NCBI GenBank assembly: GCA_018816205.1
Contig: JAHIWJ010000059.1
Coordinates: forward strand, 1-8,757
Length of the DNA stretch: 8,757 bases
Direction of reading: 5' to 3'
Source of the DNA: Nanobdellota archaeon
GTDB lineage: Archaea > Nanobdellota > Nanobdellia > Pacearchaeales > GW2011-AR1
Made by a program: the position numbers and the translations under genes. Under the pieces are notes generated by a model that was not told where the DNA came from, did not search any database, and was given only the letters and a program-made list of their open reading frames with translations. Positions 5,686 through 8,757 of the stretch are shown here, one piece after another. Each line of letters begins with the position of its first letter. The stretch's first letter is position 1.

Positions 5686-7140
5686 ATGTTAGACACAACC
5701 ACAATACTCTTCTACATTTACGGTCTTTACATAATCACCTTTGTCATAGTCCTCATCCTCGACAACCGAGAACCCGCCTCAATAATCGCCTGGACAACCG
5801 TACTGATTCTCCTTCCCGTCATCGGCATCCTGGTATACCTTCTCATCGGGAGAAACTGGAGAAAAATCTCCAAAAAGAAAAAAGTGATAAAACAAGAACT
5901 ATCGAAATACCTGGTCAACTCAATCTCTGCGATAGCAAAAAGAGAAAAAGAAAACATAAGTCACCTGTTAAACAAAGAAGAATACAAAAATAAAGCAGAA
6001 CTGCTCAATCTCCTAAAAAACAATTCAAACTCCATACTGACCTCTTCAAACAAAATAGAAATTCTCCAAAGCGGCGAAGAAAAATTCCAAAAACTCATCG
6101 AAGACATAAAACAAGCTGAAAAATTCATCCATCTGGAATATTTCATTTGGAGAAACGACAAACTAACAAAAAAGATAAATGGCTTATTAATAAAAAAAGC
6201 AAAGCAGGGCGTAGAGGTAAGAATCATTTACGACACTTGGGGAAGTTTTTCCTTCAGCAGACTCACAAGATGGAAAATGAGAAAAAGCGGCATTAAAATC
6301 TACCCCTATTTCAATTTCATTTCTCCGTTTAAATTTCACACGCTGAATTACCGAAACCACCGAAAGATTGCAATTATCGACGGAAAAGTCGCCTACACTG
6401 GCGGAATGAACATGGCTAAAGAATACATAGATGGCGGAAGAATGTTCAAAAAATGGCGCGACACACACCTAAGGATTCGCGGTGACGCAGTAGAAATTTT
6501 ACAAGGCATTTTTGCAATCAGCTGGTACAACACCACCAAAGAAAAGCTATTCAACTCAAAGTACTTCACAATCGGCAAAACCTTCCAGGAAAAAACTCCA
6601 ATGCACATCACTACCTGTGGCCCCGACTCAGAATGGGACTCAATCAAACAGCTCTACTTCACATTAATAGCCACTGCACAAAAAAGAGTTTATATCCAGA
6701 CGCCCTACTTCATCCCAGACCCCAGCGTTCAGATGGCTCTAAAAGTCGCAGCTCTCAGCGGAGTAGACGTAAGAGTTATGATGGCCGGCATTCCAGATAA
6801 ATGGCTTCCTTTCTGGGCAGCGCAAACCTATCTGGAAGAACTCCTAGCCGCCGGCGTAAAAATCTATCAGTACAAGCAAGGTTTCTTACATTCAAAAACA
6901 GTGATGGCCGACGACAGCGTATGTTCAATAGGAACTGCAAACATGGACGTGAGAAGTTTCGAGCTCATGTATGAATTAAACACGATAATCTACGACAAGA
7001 GCATCTCTGAAAGATTAAAAAACGACTTTCTCGAAGACATGAAATCGTGCGAAGAGACCACCTTAGAAAAAATTCGCAAAGAGAACATCTTCATAAAATT
7101 CAGAAACTCTCTAGCAAGATTGTTTGCTCCGTTGCTATAA
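5686..7140 (+). CDS. cls: Cardiolipin synthase-like phospholipase D protein
   Basis: 484 aa, the usual length for ClsA-type enzymes. Two N-terminal membrane segments are visible (about 7-26 and 33-55), with the motif NREPASIIAWTTVLILLPVIG between and within them as in Cls proteins. Both catalytic HKD motifs are intact: HRKIAIID followed by GGMNM, and HSKTVMAD followed by GTANMD. HFIHLEYFIW-like and QTPYFIPDP segments, typical of the family, are also present. Bacterial relatives join two phosphatidylglycerol molecules at the membrane. In archaea the same fold is thought to make glycerol-bridged archaeal dimeric lipids (cardiolipin analogues), so the exact substrate here is inferred. The start at 5686 has a TATA-like box 25 bases upstream. 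The gene ends directly against the stop of the next, oppositely oriented gene, with no intervening base. Confidence 0.93.
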   Translation: MLDTTTILFYIYGLYIITFVIVLILDNREPASIIAWTTVLILLPVIGILVYLLIGRNWRKISKKKKVIKQELSKYLVNSISAIAKREKENISHLLNKEEYKNKAELLNLLKNNSNSILTSSNKIEILQSGEEKFQKLIEDIKQAEKFIHLEYFIWRNDKLTKKINGLLIKKAKQGVEVRIIYDTWGSFSFSRLTRWKMRKSGIKIYPYFNFISPFKFHTLNYRNHRKIAIIDGKVAYTGGMNMAKEYIDGGRMFKKWRDTHLRIRGDAVEILQGIFAISWYNTTKEKLFNSKYFTIGKTFQEKTPMHITTCGPDSEWDSIKQLYFTLIATAQKRVYIQTPYFIPDPSVQMALKVAALSGVDVRVMMAGIPDKWLPFWAAQTYLEELLAAGVKIYQYKQGFLHSKTVMADDSVCSIGTANMDVRSFELMYELNTIIYDKSISERLKNDFLEDMKSCEETTLEKIRKENIFIKFRNSLARLFAPLL

Positions 7141-7662
7141 TCAAAAAAGACCAAAGCAGCCATCTTCAAAAAAACTATGCCGTCTTATCGGTTTTACCCT
7201 ATCCCAAGCATCTGCTTTAGCTCCTCTTAGCTCAACATCAGAGTGCCCCAAATGTAAAACAAAAGAATAAGTCATTCCGCCTGAAAAAGGTTTTGCTGAA
7301 AACTGAAGTTTTCCTGTTTCTTTATCCAAACTGCCAAGATGAAAACTGGTACAATGATCGTCCCCATCGTATGGGGAAAACTTTTTGCATACCCCTCCAC
7401 TTCCACCCCTACAATTTTGCCCAGCCCGCACATCATCATGAATATGAATTCTGTATCTATTTGAAGTTGCCAATGGGGTCAAGTCAACATACATTACAGT
7501 CCCAGCTTCTTCTGGAACCAAAAGTTTAGGTCTCACAACTGAACCTGTGTTTACATCAGCGTAATAAAATTCAAATGGGGTGCTTACTATCCTATCAATC
7601 AGTTTACCTCTCTGAATGGGTTTTAACTGACATGATTCTGGAAATACCAATTTATTCTTCAT
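7141..7662 (-). CDS. Uncharacterised 173-aa cysteine-containing protein, likely beta-rich
   Basis: No family recognised. I place the start at the ATG at 7660-7662 because TTTTTATAGG lies about 24 bases upstream. The longer frame from 7725 would place that promoter inside the coding sequence. The protein begins MKNKLVFPESCQLKPIQRGK. The middle alternates hydrophobic and polar residues (VMYVDLTPLATSNRYRIHIH), as in beta sheets. A Gly/Cys/Asp-rich loop follows (NCRGGSGGVCKKFSPYDGDD), then HC and HLGSLDKETGKLQFSA, and it ends DGCFGLF. Cys and His residues could bind a metal or form disulfides, but no standard spacing is seen. There is no signal peptide with this start. Its stop touches the stop of cls. 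I do not assign a function. Confidence 0.65.
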   Translation of the reverse strand: MKNKLVFPESCQLKPIQRGKLIDRIVSTPFEFYYADVNTGSVVRPKLLVPEEAGTVMYVDLTPLATSNRYRIHIHDDVRAGQNCRGGSGGVCKKFSPYDGDDHCTSFHLGSLDKETGKLQFSAKPFSGGMTYSFVLHLGHSDVELRGAKADAWDRVKPIRRHSFFEDGCFGLF

Positions 7663-7677
7663 AGAAGTCGTAAAAAA

Positions 7678-7692
7678 TACTCCTATAAAAAC
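7678..7692 (-). promoter_or_regulatory. TATA box for the gene ending at 7141
   Basis: The minus-strand TTTTTATAGG lies about 24 bases before the ATG at 7660-7662. It supports the shorter protein start and a leaderless transcript. Confidence 0.5.
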
Positions 7693-7777
7693 CGTGCTAT
7701 TGTAACTACTAAAAAATGATATCAAATCTTAAACCTTCGTCTTTCAACAAGAAACTTAATTCCTTTACTTCAAATCC

Positions 7778-7882
7778 AAAAAATAAACTCAACCCTCGAG
7801 GCTCGGGGTGGTGGACGATATTATACTTTAAAGGCGGGTGGGTGACAAATTCTACACAGCGATACTAAATTGGGCCCTATTT
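7778..7882 (-). ncRNA. Candidate small non-coding RNA
   Basis: A strong minus-strand TATA box, GTTTAAATAAA (7903-7913), points to a transcript starting near 7880, but no start codon or open frame follows. The predicted transcript contains the GC-rich patch (CACCCACCCGCC, then CCACCACCCCGAGCC). It has a possible short hairpin at 7793-7808 and ends in a T-rich run, TTTATTTTTT (7778-7787), as expected for archaeal termination. In AT-rich archaea, GC-rich islands outside genes often mark structured RNAs. It matches no RNA family I know, and it shows no C/D-box or tRNA features. Confidence 0.3.
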
Positions 7883-7957
7883 CAAAAAAAAGCAGAGGAA
7901 TATTTATTTAAACATTCCGCACAATTCGGCCTTGTCCGAACATTCTCCGTTAAAATC

Positions 7958-8245
7958 CTATCTCCCACTAACCAAAGGCCTCAGAAAATCCAATTGCGAG
8001 TCTTCTTCTGAAACATCGAGATAAACCCAGGCATGTCGCATTGTAACCGGCATATCCAAACAATGCCTACGGTAATTGACTGCAAACAAATGGGGACTTG
8101 TATATTTTCTCTTGCGGGCAGCATCCTCTAAGCCTTTAGCAAGCTGTTCCCCATCCCCGAACCTCTCGCCAATAACTCTTTGTAAAACAGCCCTCTGCTC
8201 AGACGAAAGCTTTAAACATTTTCTCTTTATTCTAGCCAACCCCAT
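7958..8245 (-). CDS. Uncharacterised 95-aa small protein
   Basis: No family recognised. The N-terminal half is basic and helical (MGLARIKRKCLKLSSEQRAV, then a helix LQRVIGERFG). The second half is more hydrophobic (HLFAVNYRRHCLDMPVTMRH, then AWVYLDVSEEDSQLDFLRPL). There are two cysteines, no membrane segment and no signal peptide. The ATG at 8243-8245 has ATTAAATAACC about 24 bases upstream, so a leaderless transcript is likely. The gene ends in TAG. Reading through would add 17 residues, including NGECSDKAELCGMFK, before TAA, an oddly protein-like tail. The basic start and small size would suit a nucleic-acid-binding protein, but this is a guess. Confidence 0.6.
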   Translation of the reverse strand: MGLARIKRKCLKLSSEQRAVLQRVIGERFGDGEQLAKGLEDAARKRKYTSPHLFAVNYRRHCLDMPVTMRHAWVYLDVSEEDSQLDFLRPLVSGR

Positions 8246-8261
8246 TTCTTTTCTGCAACAC

Positions 8262-8273
8262 TCGGTTATTTAA
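8262..8273 (-). promoter_or_regulatory. TATA box for the 95-aa protein gene
   Basis: The minus-strand ATTAAATAACC is centred about 24 bases upstream of the ATG at 8245, the usual archaeal spacing for leaderless messages. Confidence 0.5.
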
Positions 8274-8330
8274 TGATTGTTATACTTCGCAGATATTTTT
8301 CTTTAGTTAATAAAACAGCAAAATCCGCAC

Positions 8331-8576
8331 TTACTGCTTCTTTTTATGATAAACATTTAAAAAAGTCAAGGTATCAGAAGATTTATCATATGCATAAGAA
8401 ATCCTAAATGGCGGAAGATAAACTTCCCTCGTATTTTTTCGTTCATACTTCATAGGCTTGCCAACATTCGGATTCAAAATAATTTTCTCAACTAATTTGC
8501 CAAGTCTGATCAGATAACTTTTATCTAATTTAAGTTTAATGTCCTTGAATTCATCACTCTCATTTATTTTGGGCAT
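8331..8576 (-). CDS. RelE/ParE-superfamily toxin
   Basis: 81 aa, typical for this superfamily. Helices fill the first half (EFKDIKLKLDKSYLIRLGKL, then VEKIILNPNVGKPMKYE). The hallmark strands follow: NTREVYLPPFRISYAYD, with the Arg-x-x-Tyr pattern, and TLTFLNVYHKKKQ, ending in a basic tail with a His where RelE-type enzymes often carry catalytic residues. RelE proteins cut mRNA on the ribosome; ParE relatives poison gyrase. The basic tail and archaeal context favour an mRNA-cleaving RelE type, but this is inferred. The start lies one base after the stop of the upstream small gene, so the two form a toxin-antitoxin operon. Confidence 0.8.
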   Translation of the reverse strand: MPKINESDEFKDIKLKLDKSYLIRLGKLVEKIILNPNVGKPMKYERKNTREVYLPPFRISYAYDKSSDTLTFLNVYHKKKQ

Positions 8577-8577
8577 T

Positions 8578-8757
8578 TTATTTGAAAGTCGCTAAAAATT
8601 CTTCAGGAGAATCATAACATGAATATCTGCCATTGTCAACCTCTTTCCATGCTTCTCTTGTTCCTCTGGCAAAATCTTCATTTTCTTCATCACTAAACTG
8701 ACTCTCCCAATCCATCCGGGTATTAATCATCTCTACTTCCACTTCTATCTTTTTTAA
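8578..8757 (-). CDS. Antitoxin partner of the RelE/ParE toxin, 5' end possibly outside the window
   Basis: Open to the window edge. The visible 59 residues begin LKKIEVEVEMINTRMDWESQ, run through an acidic stretch (FSDEENEDFARGTREAWKEV), and end SCYDSPEEFLATFK. The acidic, helical C-terminus suits an antitoxin that wraps a basic toxin, and the gene lies one base upstream of the toxin on the same strand. A Met at 8728-8730 could start a 50-aa protein, but the KKIEVEVE residues before it read like coding sequence, so the true start may lie beyond the window. No DNA-binding domain is visible in this part. The antitoxin role comes mainly from the gene arrangement. Confidence 0.65.
   Translation of the reverse strand, partial: LKKIEVEVEMINTRMDWESQFSDEENEDFARGTREAWKEVDNGRYSCYDSPEEFLATFK

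Larger units (their letters stand above)
7663..7957. other. Mostly non-coding stretch with TATA box, GC-rich patch and hairpins
   Basis: No convincing protein gene lies here. The stretch holds the promoter of the leftward gene, an AT-rich part, a G-rich patch at 7805-7845 (plus-strand GGGGTGGTGG, then GGCGGGTGGG), a strong TATA-like TTTAAATAAATA on the minus strand (7901-7912), and a small hairpin TTCGG-CCTTGT-CCGAA (7926-7941). Confidence 0.6.

Noticed and set aside
5439..5993. 184-codon plus-strand open frame across the divergent promoter region
   Set aside because: It covers the opposite strand of one well-supported gene, both TATA boxes and the start of cls. Its Asn/His/Arg/Pro-rich composition is typical of a shadow frame.
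7663..7725. Longer start for the 173-aa protein, adding 21 hydrophobic residues like a signal peptide
   Set aside because: The extension contains the well-spaced TATA box for the internal ATG at 7662, so it is more likely promoter DNA.
7793..7860. tRNA gene in the GC-rich intergenic patch
   Set aside because: No T-arm GTTCGAATC-like sequence, no acceptor-stem pairing and no cloverleaf could be drawn on either strand.

Overview
The window looks like part of an AT-rich archaeal genome, possibly from a DPANN-type or other poorly described lineage. The evidence is archaeal-style TATA boxes (AT-rich octamers such as TTTTAAAT) centred about 22-30 bases before most start codons, few Shine-Dalgarno sequences, and the gene mix: a double Lrp/AsnC regulator, VapBC, an archaeal-type SPASM radical SAM enzyme and a RelE-type toxin. 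The lineage is an inference. No rRNA, tRNA, CRISPR array or recognisable integrase or transposase was found.

Left part (1-2713). A two-domain Lrp/AsnC regulator (minus) and an unusual protein with three HTH-like repeats and a putative nuclease domain (plus) diverge from a shared 94-bp promoter region. A vapBC toxin-antitoxin pair (plus) follows. Three related ~29-bp sequences lie in the same orientation at 15-43, 2012-2040 and 2685-2713. They abut or overlap the 3' ends of the regulator, the HTH/nuclease gene and the radical SAM gene. The last copy encodes the C-terminal tail of the radical SAM enzyme. The layout suggests gene cassettes inserted stepwise at the 3' end of the radical SAM gene.

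Middle part (2685-5048, all minus). The radical SAM/SPASM enzyme, perhaps a peptide maturase, carries a GC-rich, strongly foldable in-frame insertion of about 156 bp. It also lacks an ordinary start codon that would include its first strand. Upstream of it lie an unknown gene split by an in-frame TAG and a GNAT acetyltransferase whose 5' end looks shifted at a G-run. A GC-rich double hairpin follows at 4990-5023.

Right part (5049-8757). An unknown 183-aa protein (minus) diverges from a complete cardiolipin synthase-like phospholipase D (plus). A cysteine-containing unknown protein (minus) abuts the synthase gene tail to tail. A 232-bp non-coding stretch follows, with a TATA box and a GC-rich patch that could be a small RNA. 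Then come a small unknown protein and, at the edge, a RelE/ParE-type toxin with its antitoxin (all minus).

Most genes appear to have their own promoter. The clear operons are vapBC and the RelE-type pair. The high share of toxin-antitoxin modules, orphan genes, broken genes and repeats marks this as accessory DNA.
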